This document shows positions 1-8,568 of a DNA stretch of 64,000 nucleotides, one piece after another. The DNA lies in contig CAIKEU010000047.1 of assembly GCA_903826575.1 (NCBI GenBank), forward strand, positions 62,001-126,000. Reading direction: 5' to 3'. Under the pieces are notes generated by a model that saw only the letters and a list, made by a program, of their open reading frames with translations, searched no databases and had not been told where the DNA came from. This stretch comes from an uncultured bacterium (GTDB lineage: Bacteria; Actinomycetota; Actinomycetes; S36-B12; CAIYMF01). A program made the translations under genes and the position numbers. How positions within the stretch are numbered: the first letter of the stretch is position 1; the number at the start of each line of letters is the position of its first letter.

Positions 1-448
1 AGGTGCCCGGCGCAGAGGTGATCAAAGCATGCAGCGGTGAGTTTGCCGACCCGATACCAATCACTCGGGCACCGCGAGCTATCGCCTGCGCCGCGACTCC
101 CAGCGTCTCCTCCGTGCCACCTGAGCAGGAAACCGCAATAACGAGATCAAGCGGGCCAACCCAGCCGGGCAATGTGTAACCGCGCAACGTCGTCAGTGGA
201 ACTGGGCACCCTGTCCCGCACAAGGCCGAGAGAGCATCGCCACTGATACCAGATCCACCCATGCCGACCACGACAACAGAGCGTGGTCGACCGTCGGCGA
301 CAGCAGAACTGATCCACGACGGGTCCCATAAACCAACAGACCGACGAATCTGGGCACCCGCATCCGCAGTCGACCTCAGCATGTGACCCGGATCTGCGAC
401 CTGAAGCGAGGTTTCGTCGTCAAGAGAGATTTCATTTAGAAAACTCAT
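1..448 (-). CDS. SIS-domain sugar isomerase, 3' end outside window (bifunctional phosphoglucose/phosphomannose isomerase-like)
   Basis: Only the first 149 codons are visible; the gene runs off the left edge. The translation shows a sugar isomerase (SIS) fold: VGMGGSGISG at residues 61-70 is the phosphosugar-binding loop and SCSGGTEET at 107-115 is the second binding turn. Proteins of this kind next to manB in actinobacteria are annotated as bifunctional glucose-6-phosphate/mannose-6-phosphate isomerases, which feed fructose-6-phosphate into mannose-6-phosphate. The start codon ATG overlaps the stop of the upstream Trm112-like gene as ATGA, which fixes the start and suggests translational coupling. 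It is the last visible gene of the manB operon. The family is clear; substrate specificity is inferred from the neighbourhood. Confidence 0.85.
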   Translation of the reverse strand, partial: MSFLNEISLDDETSLQVADPGHMLRSTADAGAQIRRSVGLWDPSWISSAVADGRPRSVVVVGMGGSGISGDALSALCGTGCPVPLTTLRGYTLPGWVGPLDLVIAVSCSGGTEETLGVAAQAIARGARVIGIGSANSPLHALITSAPGT

Positions 449-645
449 GTACGCCCACCTACCATTGCGCCGATCCCGTACGGCCCCGCCGTTGCATCGT
501 CGATCAACATGACGGGGATTCCGTCGCGGATAGGAAAGGTCGTCGAACACTGGACACATTCAACGCATGTTTCGAGAACTCGAACTGGTGAATGACTCGC
601 ACATGGACACGCGACTACATCAACGAGGAATGAGTCTAAAGTCAT
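445..645 (-). CDS. Trm112-like small zinc protein
   Basis: A 66-residue protein of the Trm112p-like family. Cysteines at 13, 15, 27, 30 and 33 form a zinc-ribbon-like set, followed by the family signature PIRDGIPVML. In eukaryotes and archaea Trm112 stabilises RNA and protein methyltransferases; the bacterial role is not established, so no partner is claimed. It sits between phosphomannomutase and the SIS isomerase: its ATG shares one base with the manB stop (TGATG) and its own stop overlaps the next start (ATGA), so the three genes are probably translated as a coupled unit. The same small gene often lies between these two enzymes in actinobacteria. Confidence 0.8.
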   Translation of the reverse strand: MTLDSFLVDVVACPCASHSPVRVLETCVECVQCSTTFPIRDGIPVMLIDDATAGPYGIGAMVGGRT

Positions 646-2060
646 CAGATTCCACCTCGGATGATGGCCAACGCTTCATCGCGCACCTTCGTCATAGTTT
701 CGACGTCGGGGCCTTCAGCGTTCAGACGCAAAAGCGGCTCAGTGTTGCTCGGACGTACGTTGAACCACCAAACGCGGCCAGATGCAGTGCGACCAGTCAC
801 GGTTAATCCGTCGAGCTCGTCAAGCTCAATATCTGGACGGTCAGAGTAGGTTCGCTTGATCTCGGCGACAACACCGGCCTGATCCTTGACCGTTGTGTTG
901 ATTTCACCAGACGGCACATAGCGGATGAACTCAGCAAGCAGACCCGACAGCGCGGTACCCGGCTCGGTTTCGCCAAGAGCGGCAAGGGTATGCAGCGCCG
1001 CGAGCATGCCCGAATCAGCGCGCCAGAAGTCGCGGAAGTAGAAATGCCCGGAGTGCTCGCCTCCGAAGATGGCCCCGGTTTCGGCCATTCTGGCTTTGAT
1101 AAATGAATGACCTACTCTCGTCCGAACAGGAATTCCGCCGTGTTCACGGACGATTTCCGGAACTGAAGCACTGGTAATCAAGTTGTGGATGATCGTTGAA
1201 CCAGGCTCCCGAGCAAGTTCGCGAACGGCAATCAACCCGGTAATGGTTGATGGGTCGACGATGTCGCCTTTCTCATCCACGACGAAGCAACGGTCCGCAT
1301 CTCCGTCGAAGGCAAGACCGATGTCGGCTCTATGTTCGAGAACCGCCCGTTGAAGATCCCGCATGTTCTCCGGGTCGATCGGATTGGCTTCGTGATTGGG
1401 AAAATTGCCGTCGAGTTCGAAGAACAGCGGATGTATCGTCAGCGGAAGCCCGGAAAGAACTGCCGGAACGGTGAAGCCACCCATCCCATTACCCGCATCG
1501 ACCACCACGGTTAGCGGACGGATCGAGCGCAGGTCTACCAGTCCGTGAAGGAACGCAGCGTAATCCGCGAGGATGTCTCGCTCGGACACGATCCCGGAGG
1601 GACCTACGGCCGTTGGTAATCCCTCGGCAGCCCATTGCTCGACACGAGATCTAATCTCGCGTAACCCCGACTCTTGGCCAACGGGGGATGCTCCGACGCG
1701 ACACAACTTGATGCCGTTGTACTTTGCTGGGTTGTGACTGGCGGTGAACATCGCGCCCGGCAGACCGAGTGATCCTGCCGCGTAGTACAGCTCATCGGTA
1801 GAAGCTAGGCCAATATCAATGACATCAACGCCACATCGTGTGACACCTTCAGCAAAAGCAGCCACCAACTCCGGGCCCGATGGGCGCATGTCCCTGCCAA
1901 CCACGACAGCCCCTGGCCCACCTGCGGACGTCGCAGCACCCACGACCTCGACGAACGCTGCCCCAACAAGTCGGGCTACTTCTGTATCTAAGTCATCAGG
2001 GAAGACACCGCGGACGTCATAGGCCTTGATGAGTCGGTCAAGCCGATCAGAAGTAATCAC
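645..2060 (-). CDS. manB: Phosphomannomutase/phosphoglucomutase
   Basis: An alpha-D-phosphohexomutase of 471 residues converting mannose-6-phosphate to mannose-1-phosphate (and probably the glucose equivalents). All four family signatures are present: TASHNP at 106-111 with the phosphoserine at 108, the metal loop DGDADR at 252-257, the sugar-binding GGEHSGH at 333-339 and the phosphate-binding RPSNTEPLLR at 436-445. The length is normal. The start is GTG with no ribosome-binding site; a TAGGCT box lies exactly 6 bases upstream, so the mRNA is probably leaderless. Together with the SIS isomerase and the pyrophosphorylase at 12.5 kb it completes activation of mannose to GDP-mannose. Confidence 0.95.
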   Translation of the reverse strand: MITSDRLDRLIKAYDVRGVFPDDLDTEVARLVGAAFVEVVGAATSAGGPGAVVVGRDMRPSGPELVAAFAEGVTRCGVDVIDIGLASTDELYYAAGSLGLPGAMFTASHNPAKYNGIKLCRVGASPVGQESGLREIRSRVEQWAAEGLPTAVGPSGIVSERDILADYAAFLHGLVDLRSIRPLTVVVDAGNGMGGFTVPAVLSGLPLTIHPLFFELDGNFPNHEANPIDPENMRDLQRAVLEHRADIGLAFDGDADRCFVVDEKGDIVDPSTITGLIAVRELAREPGSTIIHNLITSASVPEIVREHGGIPVRTRVGHSFIKARMAETGAIFGGEHSGHFYFRDFWRADSGMLAALHTLAALGETEPGTALSGLLAEFIRYVPSGEINTTVKDQAGVVAEIKRTYSDRPDIELDELDGLTVTGRTASGRVWWFNVRPSNTEPLLRLNAEGPDVETMTKVRDEALAIIRGGI

Positions 2061-2066
2061 GGCTTC

Positions 2067-2072
2067 AGCCTA
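2067..2072 (-). promoter_or_regulatory. -10 box of leaderless manB promoter
   Basis: TAGGCT lies 6 bases before the GTG start of manB and no Shine-Dalgarno sequence is present. This suggests that transcription begins at or next to the start codon and that the trm112 and SIS genes are co-transcribed from here. Confidence 0.5.
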
Positions 2073-2111
2073 CTGGTACAAAAGGCCGCGCGATATGACT
2101 GACGGGCTGAG

Positions 2112-2471
2112 TTAAACCTCTGAACGCAGGACGCGCAAGTGGCCGCGACGACCTACCTCGGATGCACCTACGACCTCGCGCTGACGTGGGCGCGCTGCTT
2201 CGCGAACTGCATCGGCCAGTGCTTCCAGGTCGTCATGTGATGGACGAAGGGCATCGGGATCTGGGGTGAGCCGAACAACCTCCCAGCCCCGGGGTGCGGT
2301 CATCCGATCACTGTGAACTGCGCACAGGTCGTAGCAATGAGGTTCCGCATACGTGGCTAACGGTCCGACGACCGCCGTTTGATCGGCATAGACATACGTC
2401 AACGTGGCAACCGCGGCGCGGGTGCACGAGGGCTTTGAACAACGGCGGGCTGGGCTCACAGGTCTGACCAT
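2112..2471 (-). CDS. DUF3499 family protein
   Basis: Small actinobacterial protein of unknown function (119 residues from this start). The conserved block has C11 and C16 near the N terminus, C46, C50 and H53 further on, then TAPRGWEVVRL, which looks like a small zinc-binding domain. I chose the ATG at 2471 because known members begin only a few residues before the first cysteine. An in-frame GTG at 2543 would add 24 residues; it overlaps the DUF5719 stop as GTGA, so the longer form is possible. The protein is always found close to whiB, manB and the DUF5719 gene, suggesting a link to envelope growth, but no activity is known. Confidence 0.8.
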   Translation of the reverse strand: MVRPVSPARRCSKPSCTRAAVATLTYVYADQTAVVGPLATYAEPHCYDLCAVHSDRMTAPRGWEVVRLTPDPDALRPSHDDLEALADAVREAARPRQREVVGASEVGRRGHLRVLRSEV

Positions 2472-2539
2472 ATGACCCACAACCGACACCATCTGTGACC
2501 GGCACGCCGGAGGATCACACAGATGTGACGGACATGACG

Positions 2540-4279
2540 TCACTGGGAGTTTTGAACAGCCGATCCAGGAAAGACCTCGACCGGCGGCACCAACGTCGTT
2601 GCCCGCGTCGGTAGTACCGGTGCGATTCCGAGCAGCGGCCCATTGCGGGCCTGTTCAGTTTCCACTCGGGTTACGTACACAGGCCCGCCTGAAACGGGGG
2701 TGATCACTGCAATTGAGGTCGCGACAGCCGAGGTCAGCGGTAGACGAATGTCTGCCACCGAGCCGGCCTTAACCGCGATTGTCTTTGTCCACGTTGGCGA
2801 GGTTTTTCCCCGAGCAAAAAGTTGCACTGTGACCGAAGCGTCAGCTGTGGGTGCGGCTATTCCGAGTTCCTGTGTTTGCGTCGCGCCGGCTATTCCGACA
2901 ATTATTCCTGGGCTTACCAGCGCCGGGGTCGCGGCTTCACGATCCCCCTCACGCAGTTGGTCTTTGGCACCCGTCGTCACAAGTACACCTGCGACGACGT
3001 CTTTGTCCGCCTTGATCACCAAACCACCTACAGTCCCGGCAAGAACTTTGGTGAGGTCAAGACTGGCCACACGACCCGTCGGGAGATCTACCGAGTCGAA
3101 TCCAACTGGGGTTATCTGACCCTGCGTTGTCAGAAGGTTGACATGGGCCGTCGCATCCGCGGTTGGAGCCAGAAGTACCAGCTGCGCAGACGCTACCCCC
3201 TTCGGGACCATGGGGATTACGAGGTTTCGCCCCGCTGCCGTGGGCGACATGATGGACATCCCCTGTGGCACAAGACCGTGGGAATCGAATTCCACGGCCG
3301 ACGCACCCACGCGACCTTCAGTAGCGATCACGTGCACTGTCGTGACCGACTGGTTCGGTGCAAGGTTGGACAGTTGGAGGCGAACTGTACTGGCCGCTGG
3401 AACGGCAATCCCCGAGGCGGCCGGTGCGGCAATCGGGCCATTCGGTCCGAAGATGGCTAAGTCGACCTGAGCCGGTCGATCGTCGTTGTTGACCAAACTG
3501 ATCGTTGTCACTTTTCCGATCGACGATCCACCACCGACTAACCACGCGTCGGTCACAGATCGACCGCACGGAGCGATGGCCAAGCCGCGAGTCGATCCGG
3601 CCCCCGACCTAATGAGTTGGTCGGCGCCAAAGCCGGTGGCAAAGCTGCCAATTGCACCGGCCATCTGCACCTGCCCCGGCTTCACGTGGAAGATTCGCTG
3701 GACTACACCTGCGGGCGACGTGATGACCAGCGGGTCAGTTTTGCCACCGACCTTGACTAGGTTTGCCAAACTTGCTGAACCGGTCGTGACGGTTGAAAGC
3801 GGGGCGACGGCCGCGGTGATTACGGACGTCAGGTCGTTCGTCCCGGCCGTGACGTGGCACACCAATTCACTCGAGGCGACTGGTTCGACGGTCGGGACGG
3901 CGGGGGGTTGCGCACTCCCCCGGTTGATCAACGATCCGGCACCAGCGAGCACCACCAGACTCGCTAAAGCCACAAGGGCAACCCCTCGACGACTGCGCAG
4001 CGTGAGTGGCTCTGCAACCCGCGGCTCACGCGATGGTCGCTTCGGCCGATCGGCAGCTGATGTTGCGTTACCCGAGCGAACGCGCACAACGCGTGACGAC
4101 GAGCGCGACGTCGACGACGAGGGACTCGCCGGATCTTCCTGCGAGGTGTCGGCTTCACGCCCCGCGGGTTGTGAGAAGTCCGCCGATGTTGTTTGCAGTT
4201 CTTCGTCATCAAAGGGCAGCCCCGCAGACGTTAGTGAGGCATCGTGCTCGTCGAAAGGAGATTCAATGTCGTCACTCAT
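2540..4279 (-). CDS. DUF5719 family membrane-anchored extracellular protein
   Basis: 579 residues from the chosen ATG. Roughly the first 95 residues are acidic, then Ser/Arg-rich and predicted cytoplasmic. One membrane segment follows (GVALVALASLVVLAGAGSLI), then a long secreted region rich in Val, Thr, Ala and Gly that looks like repeated beta-domains. DUF5719 proteins regularly follow the large WhiB-linked glycosyltransferase in actinobacteria; their function is unknown. The start at 4279 has an ideal AGGAGG nine bases upstream, whereas upstream in-frame starts have none. The gene overlaps the 3' end of the glycosyltransferase by 8 bases, so the two are probably coupled and may form a complex at the membrane. 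Confidence 0.8.
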   Translation of the reverse strand: MSDDIESPFDEHDASLTSAGLPFDDEELQTTSADFSQPAGREADTSQEDPASPSSSTSRSSSRVVRVRSGNATSAADRPKRPSREPRVAEPLTLRSRRGVALVALASLVVLAGAGSLINRGSAQPPAVPTVEPVASSELVCHVTAGTNDLTSVITAAVAPLSTVTTGSASLANLVKVGGKTDPLVITSPAGVVQRIFHVKPGQVQMAGAIGSFATGFGADQLIRSGAGSTRGLAIAPCGRSVTDAWLVGGGSSIGKVTTISLVNNDDRPAQVDLAIFGPNGPIAAPAASGIAVPAASTVRLQLSNLAPNQSVTTVHVIATEGRVGASAVEFDSHGLVPQGMSIMSPTAAGRNLVIPMVPKGVASAQLVLLAPTADATAHVNLLTTQGQITPVGFDSVDLPTGRVASLDLTKVLAGTVGGLVIKADKDVVAGVLVTTGAKDQLREGDREAATPALVSPGIIVGIAGATQTQELGIAAPTADASVTVQLFARGKTSPTWTKTIAVKAGSVADIRLPLTSAVATSIAVITPVSGGPVYVTRVETEQARNGPLLGIAPVLPTRATTLVPPVEVFPGSAVQNSQ

Positions 4280-7200
4280 GTTCGTCCACCTCCTGCGGTT
4301 CCTCACCACGGCTAGCAGGCTCGCCGCCACCGTCAGGAGTCTCTTCGGAGGCCGGCGACTCGGTCGGAGTTACCTCGCCGGCGGGCTTGGTTGAATCGGG
4401 CACAGACTTGCGAGCAGGCACACCCCTTGTTGCCAAGCCGGTGGATTTTGCGCCCGGATGTCCAGCCGGAACCAGACCTGACTGACCGGGCGCCTCGTCA
4501 TCAAGGAGGTCCTCATCATCGTCCTCTTCACGGCGACGCGACGGTAAGGCGAACAGAACGACAAGTCCGATCGCGACCAGCTCAACGGTGAGCCACACCC
4601 GTCGGCTTGATCCGTCGAAAGAAACGGTGGCCGCGGTTGCAGCCGGACCCAGAGCGACCTGTTGCAAACTCGGATCGGATTGTGATGTTGGGCCAGCGAT
4701 CGGTGGCGGCTCCGCGATTACTTGGTGACCGTCTAGCGTCCAACGCCAACGATCGTCGTACGTCTCAGCCACGAGCAAATGCCGGCCTGGTGCGCCCTTA
4801 GCGATGCTGGTGTCGACAGCAGTCGTATCGCGCGGATCGTCACTGGTAACTGGCACTGCCAGCGATCGACGAACTGCCACTGATCCTGGATTCGTGGAGT
4901 TCGTTGGTTCAAGTGCTTGCACCCGCGACGCTGTCGAAACAACCTGCCAGAGGGCCTGATCATTGTGGGCCGACACCCGGCGTAGTCCACGCTCACTATC
5001 GAGCGCGTCCACCAGGGGATCATGTTTGCGGGCGTCACTGACTAACACGTACTGAACACCGTGATTAGCCAAACCATCAACCTCGTCGGCGCCAAGACCT
5101 GCGGCCATCCGACCAATGATCAGGTCAAGTTGGGCCGAGACCGACGCTGGTGGTGCGACATCAACATCGCTTAGCGCTGGTTCAGCGACACTCAACAGGT
5201 CGTAGCGGATTCGCCCGTTGTCGCGGGCTAGGACCACAGTGCGAGGTCTGTACGGCGTATGCATCTCGGCAGCCACAAAAGCTGGGAGCACGTCACGCGA
5301 TCCCCGATGGAGCGGACCATCAACGCCAATGGCAATGCGTACAAGCGCATATGCAGGAGCGATGAGCAAGAGCACTGCCAGAGCTCCGGAAATGACTTGA
5401 CGAACTCCGAAGTCAGCCCCAGTGAATAGTGCTGGAACTCGTTGCGCCGCAATGGCTATCGAGACGATCAACGCGCCGCCCCATAGCGCAGTCGTGGAGC
5501 CTGGCCATGATTGGAGAGGTGAGGAAAACGCATCGGGAGTTACCCGAACGATCGATTGGATGACGCCGAAAACCAATCCGACGAAGCCGACCGCCCACAG
5601 TGCGGCAATTACCCGACGCGGGCCTGGCATCAAGAGCGCCGCAAGGCCCGCCAACAAAAATCCAACGCCGAACAAGATCGACGACGAACCTGGGCCGCCG
5701 GGACGAAACAGAACGACGTCCAGTGCGTTGAGATGCACATCGGTGGGGCCGACCAGCCCCGGCTCTAACCACAGTAGGGCGGGATCTCGCAGTAGCCGAA
5801 TGGCCCACGGAATCAGCAGACCAAACGACAGCAGTGACACGGTCAACAACTTCAGCCTGGCCGGCCGCTCCCGAACGACAGTGGCGGTCGCAACAGCAGC
5901 GATGACGCACCAGACCAACCACAACGTGGGGACGAAGGAGAACACAACTGCCAGAAGTAACGTCGAACCAAAAACGCGCCGCCAGGTTACTGGTCGGGCC
6001 AGCCCCATAAGAGGAGCGCAAGCGAGGGCCACCCACGGCATGAGAACGATGACGACGGCAGAGCCGATCCGCCCACCCGAGACTGCCCCGGTGACAGCAG
6101 GCAGGGTGGCGTACGCAGTCGCCGCCCACACTCGCGCCCACCAGGTATGCAGCAGGGGCCGCGATGCCAGATACATACTCATCCCGGCCATCGGGATGCA
6201 GAGAAGCAAAATCACGTCTACTGCCACCGAAGCTGAGCCACGCATAACACCTGACAAAAGTGTCATCGGAAGTAGCCACGTCGGCGCATCGGCCGATGAA
6301 CCTGTGCCCACCTCATGCCACGGAGCAGTGAACATCGTCCACAGATCACCAGCGCCGGGCGGTGCCGGTAGTAGCGCCCCGCCACGAAGGACGCCGGTTC
6401 CGAACAGTGCGCGCTCACCAATGACGGCGACTGCGAGAAGAATCAGCCCCACCAGGGTTCCCGGCTGACGCAGGAATCGTTGAACGCGCGAGGGACGTCG
6501 ATCGTCCGAGTACCACCCGTCAGGATCGTCGGTGGTGGATTCAAGAACCGAGCGTCCACTGTCATCGGTTTCGCGACCCGCCAGCAGGTCAGCGCCCCGT
6601 TCCCACACGATGCGCGCCTGAATCCCGCGCGGGGCCAATAGGGCGCGCACATCCGACTCAGGGATTGCTGACGGCATCGATGCCGCGGCCGCAATTCGCG
6701 CTCGCGATTCGCGCAATCCTGTGCGATCTCTCAACGCGTCGCGGAAAGCACCCCACTCGTCACGAGCTTGATCTGGCGCCTTACCTATGAGGAGCACAAT
6801 CGCACGTGCAAGTGACCCAATAAGAAGGCGCAGCGTCACGAACAGGCCACGCACACCGGACGCATGAGCTCGCATGAGGTGGATCGAAGCTGAACGATCA
6901 ATTCGGCCCGGACGATCTGGGTGCTTCGGTGATCCGGCTTGAATCTCGCGACGTCCGTGGGTTGCGGCCTCGCGGTGATGGATGATCGCGTCGCTAGTGA
7001 CCATGACTCGATAGCCAGCACGGCGTGCGCGCCAGCACAGGTCGATGTCGTCACGGAAGAAGGCCAAGGCCGGGTCGAATCCGTCGAGAGCGTCCCACAC
7101 ATCTCGACGTATCAGCATTCCGGCGCTACTCACCGCGAGCACGTCCCGGCGTCCATCATGCTGTCCCTGATCAAGTTCGCGGCGCTCTAGACCGTCAACC

Positions 7201-8000
7201 TGGTTACCTGATCGAGCGACGGTGACACCGACCGACAGCAACTGATCCTGGTTGTTCCAACCGCGAATCTTCGGTCCGAGGATATCCGCGCTTCGTTCGA
7301 TATCAGCCGACAGGAGAAGGCCTTCGAGCGCATCGGGCTCTGGGGCTGAATCATCATGCAATATCCACAACCACTGCACGGTCACCGCAGGAGCTAACTC
7401 AACCTCACCGTCGACCTCGGTCGCATCGGCAAGCTCATCGAGTGCGTCAGGATTTACGCCGAGCCCTTCAAGGACAATGCGCGCAAGGACATCCTCGTCT
7501 GGGCGACCCGCGCGCTCGACACCTTGAGCTACCGCAGCACCGAATCCGATCCCGCTGTCGGTGGAAACGATCTCATCGATCGCCCCGGCGTCGTGCGCTC
7601 GGCGCAAGATTTCGCCGGTGTCATCAGTACTTCCCGTATCTACCGCGACGATGTGATCGGGACGATAGGGCAATCGATCTAGTGCGAGCAGAGTCGCCTT
7701 CAACCACCGCGAGCCGTTGTGGGCCACGAGGACTGTCGTCACGTGATGCGGACGGCGAGGAACATCAACCGTGTCGTCGTTGGGAGCGGTGTCTAAGTAC
7801 GTCGCGAAATCATCGAGCTCATCAACCGGTTCGACCGGGACAATCGGCTCAGCAACAAACTGCTCAACGTCTAGCTCTTCACCGCGATCCGCCTGGCGAT
7901 CAAGCAAGGAGTCGTCGCCAACGCTCGTCTCGTCAACCGAGGGCGCGGGCCGCAAGTCACCCTCAAACTCGGGGAACCCAGCCGGGAAATCACTAGACAT
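4272..8000 (-). CDS. Fused family 2 glycosyltransferase and polytopic membrane protein
   Basis: 1242 residues. The first 80 are acidic and low-complexity. Residues about 85-370 form a GT2 (GT-A fold) domain: TTVLVAHNGSRWLK opens it, VAVDTGSTDD binds nucleotide, HDDSAPEPDAL is the metal-binding region, and FFRDDIDLCWRARRAGY is the typical acceptor/base motif. A region of about a dozen membrane helices starts near residue 510. It includes an external loop with WHEVGTGS, which resembles the first loop of GT-C arabinosyltransferases of the AftD/YfhO type. A periplasmic domain and a last helix follow, then an acidic tail. The order suggests one protein with an inner GT2 and an outer GT-C-like half. 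Start ATG at 8000; the ribosome-binding site is weak. Confidence 0.85.
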   Translation of the reverse strand: MSSDFPAGFPEFEGDLRPAPSVDETSVGDDSLLDRQADRGEELDVEQFVAEPIVPVEPVDELDDFATYLDTAPNDDTVDVPRRPHHVTTVLVAHNGSRWLKATLLALDRLPYRPDHIVAVDTGSTDDTGEILRRAHDAGAIDEIVSTDSGIGFGAAVAQGVERAGRPDEDVLARIVLEGLGVNPDALDELADATEVDGEVELAPAVTVQWLWILHDDSAPEPDALEGLLLSADIERSADILGPKIRGWNNQDQLLSVGVTVARSGNQVDGLERRELDQGQHDGRRDVLAVSSAGMLIRRDVWDALDGFDPALAFFRDDIDLCWRARRAGYRVMVTSDAIIHHREAATHGRREIQAGSPKHPDRPGRIDRSASIHLMRAHASGVRGLFVTLRLLIGSLARAIVLLIGKAPDQARDEWGAFRDALRDRTGLRESRARIAAAASMPSAIPESDVRALLAPRGIQARIVWERGADLLAGRETDDSGRSVLESTTDDPDGWYSDDRRPSRVQRFLRQPGTLVGLILLAVAVIGERALFGTGVLRGGALLPAPPGAGDLWTMFTAPWHEVGTGSSADAPTWLLPMTLLSGVMRGSASVAVDVILLLCIPMAGMSMYLASRPLLHTWWARVWAATAYATLPAVTGAVSGGRIGSAVVIVLMPWVALACAPLMGLARPVTWRRVFGSTLLLAVVFSFVPTLWLVWCVIAAVATATVVRERPARLKLLTVSLLSFGLLIPWAIRLLRDPALLWLEPGLVGPTDVHLNALDVVLFRPGGPGSSSILFGVGFLLAGLAALLMPGPRRVIAALWAVGFVGLVFGVIQSIVRVTPDAFSSPLQSWPGSTTALWGGALIVSIAIAAQRVPALFTGADFGVRQVISGALAVLLLIAPAYALVRIAIGVDGPLHRGSRDVLPAFVAAEMHTPYRPRTVVLARDNGRIRYDLLSVAEPALSDVDVAPPASVSAQLDLIIGRMAAGLGADEVDGLANHGVQYVLVSDARKHDPLVDALDSERGLRRVSAHNDQALWQVVSTASRVQALEPTNSTNPGSVAVRRSLAVPVTSDDPRDTTAVDTSIAKGAPGRHLLVAETYDDRWRWTLDGHQVIAEPPPIAGPTSQSDPSLQQVALGPAATAATVSFDGSSRRVWLTVELVAIGLVVLFALPSRRREEDDDEDLLDDEAPGQSGLVPAGHPGAKSTGLATRGVPARKSVPDSTKPAGEVTPTESPASEETPDGGGEPASRGEEPQEVDEHE

Positions 8001-8087
8001 GACTCCAGAACCCTATGCGATCTGACGGCATCTGCGGACTCGTTGAAGACAGCTCTCCTCATCGATCACCGACGACACGCGCGGAAA

Positions 8088-8345
8088 TCAGCCAGCGGCC
8101 TTTTTCATCCGTCGCCGTTCACGCTCAGACAGCCCGCCCCAGATACCAAAACGCTCATCGTTTTCGAGGGCGTATTCAAGGCACTCCACTCGAACCTCAC
8201 ACGTCGTACACACTTTCTTCGCTTCGCGGGTGGAGCCGCCCTTCTCAGGGAAGAACGCCTCCGGATCGGTCTGTGCGCACAATGCTCGTTCTTGCCAACC
8301 AAGTTCTTCGACCTCAGACAGCGGTAGAACGGTGACGTGGCTCAC
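8088..8345 (-). CDS. whiB2: WhiB-family iron-sulfur transcription regulator (WhiB2/WhmD type)
   Basis: 85 residues. Four cluster cysteines are at 23, 46, 49 and 55 in the WhiB pattern C...CxxC-x5-C, followed by the GIWGG turn that contacts sigma factor and a basic RRRMKK tail for DNA. The GTG at 8345 is chosen because a strong GAGGAGG lies 7 bases upstream and homologues begin here; a longer reading lacks support. WhiB2 proteins bind a 4Fe-4S cluster and the housekeeping sigma factor and control septation and cell division in mycobacteria and Streptomyces. The neighbours (DUF3499, manB, fbiA on the other strand) match the whiB2 locus of M. tuberculosis. Confidence 0.92.
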   Translation of the reverse strand: MSHVTVLPLSEVEELGWQERALCAQTDPEAFFPEKGGSTREAKKVCTTCEVRVECLEYALENDERFGIWGGLSERERRRMKKAAG

Positions 8346-8418
8346 GCCGGTACCTCCTCGACATGGAACTTCCCCGTCAGGTAACTGCGGACTTGTTCCT
8401 TCGTTTTCCTGCCTAGCT

Positions 8419-8430
8419 TGTGTTGACACA
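8419..8430. promoter_or_regulatory. TGTGTTGACACA dyad
   Basis: TGTGT and ACACA arms around a 2-base centre lie in the whiB leader region. The same dyad (centre TC) occurs upstream of the purine nucleoside phosphorylase at 60583. It contains GACAC, the short motif described for WhiA/WhiB in Streptomyces; that link is speculative. Confidence 0.3.
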
Positions 8431-8445
8431 CATCCGTACGCACAA

Positions 8446-8461
8446 ATTACATCGGTGTAAT
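8446..8461. promoter_or_regulatory. Inverted repeat over the whiB -10 box
   Basis: ATTACA-TCGG-TGTAAT is a perfect repeat with 6-base arms and a 4-base centre. One arm coincides with the predicted whiB -10 box, so a bound protein would block that promoter. The TTACA/TGTAA arms recur at 8517-8526. Confidence 0.4.
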
Positions 8462-8474
8462 GCCTCTGAGTCAA
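8446..8474 (-). promoter_or_regulatory. Predicted whiB promoter
   Basis: On the minus strand TTGACT (8474-8469) and TGTAAT (8451-8446) are separated by 17 bases, the best sigma-70-like pair in this gap. It predicts a 5' leader of about 95 bases before whiB. The -10 hexamer is one arm of the inverted repeat at 8446-8461. Confidence 0.5.
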
Positions 8475-8516
8475 CCCCGAGGCCAAAATAGATAGTCACT
8501 CTACGTTGTCATTCGA

Positions 8517-8526
8517 TTACATGTAA
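8517..8526. promoter_or_regulatory. Palindrome TTACATGTAA upstream of fbiA
   Basis: A perfect 10-base palindrome whose arms match those at 8446-8461, about 43 bases before the fbiA start. Possible second operator for the same regulator, on the fbiA side of the divergent gap. Confidence 0.3.
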
Positions 8527-8568
8527 CATGTCTGGCCTGCGGGCCCACCAAATGGCAGGATGCAGCGC

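Noticed and set aside
3486-4394. Long open frame of about 300 codons on the plus strand
   Set aside because: It lies antisense to the DUF5719 gene, is rich in Ser, Thr, Ala and Arg without domain motifs, and has no promoter or ribosome-binding site. It mirrors codon bias of the real gene.
5413-6468. Long open frames on both strands inside the 1242-residue glycosyltransferase gene
   Set aside because: They are shadows: low-complexity composition and no family motifs, while the glycosyltransferase frame is continuous and recognisable.
8486-8560. Sigma-70 promoter for fbiA with TTGTCA at 8506
   Set aside because: No -10 hexamer at 16-18 bases; the nearest AT-rich element is too close, so no promoter is claimed.
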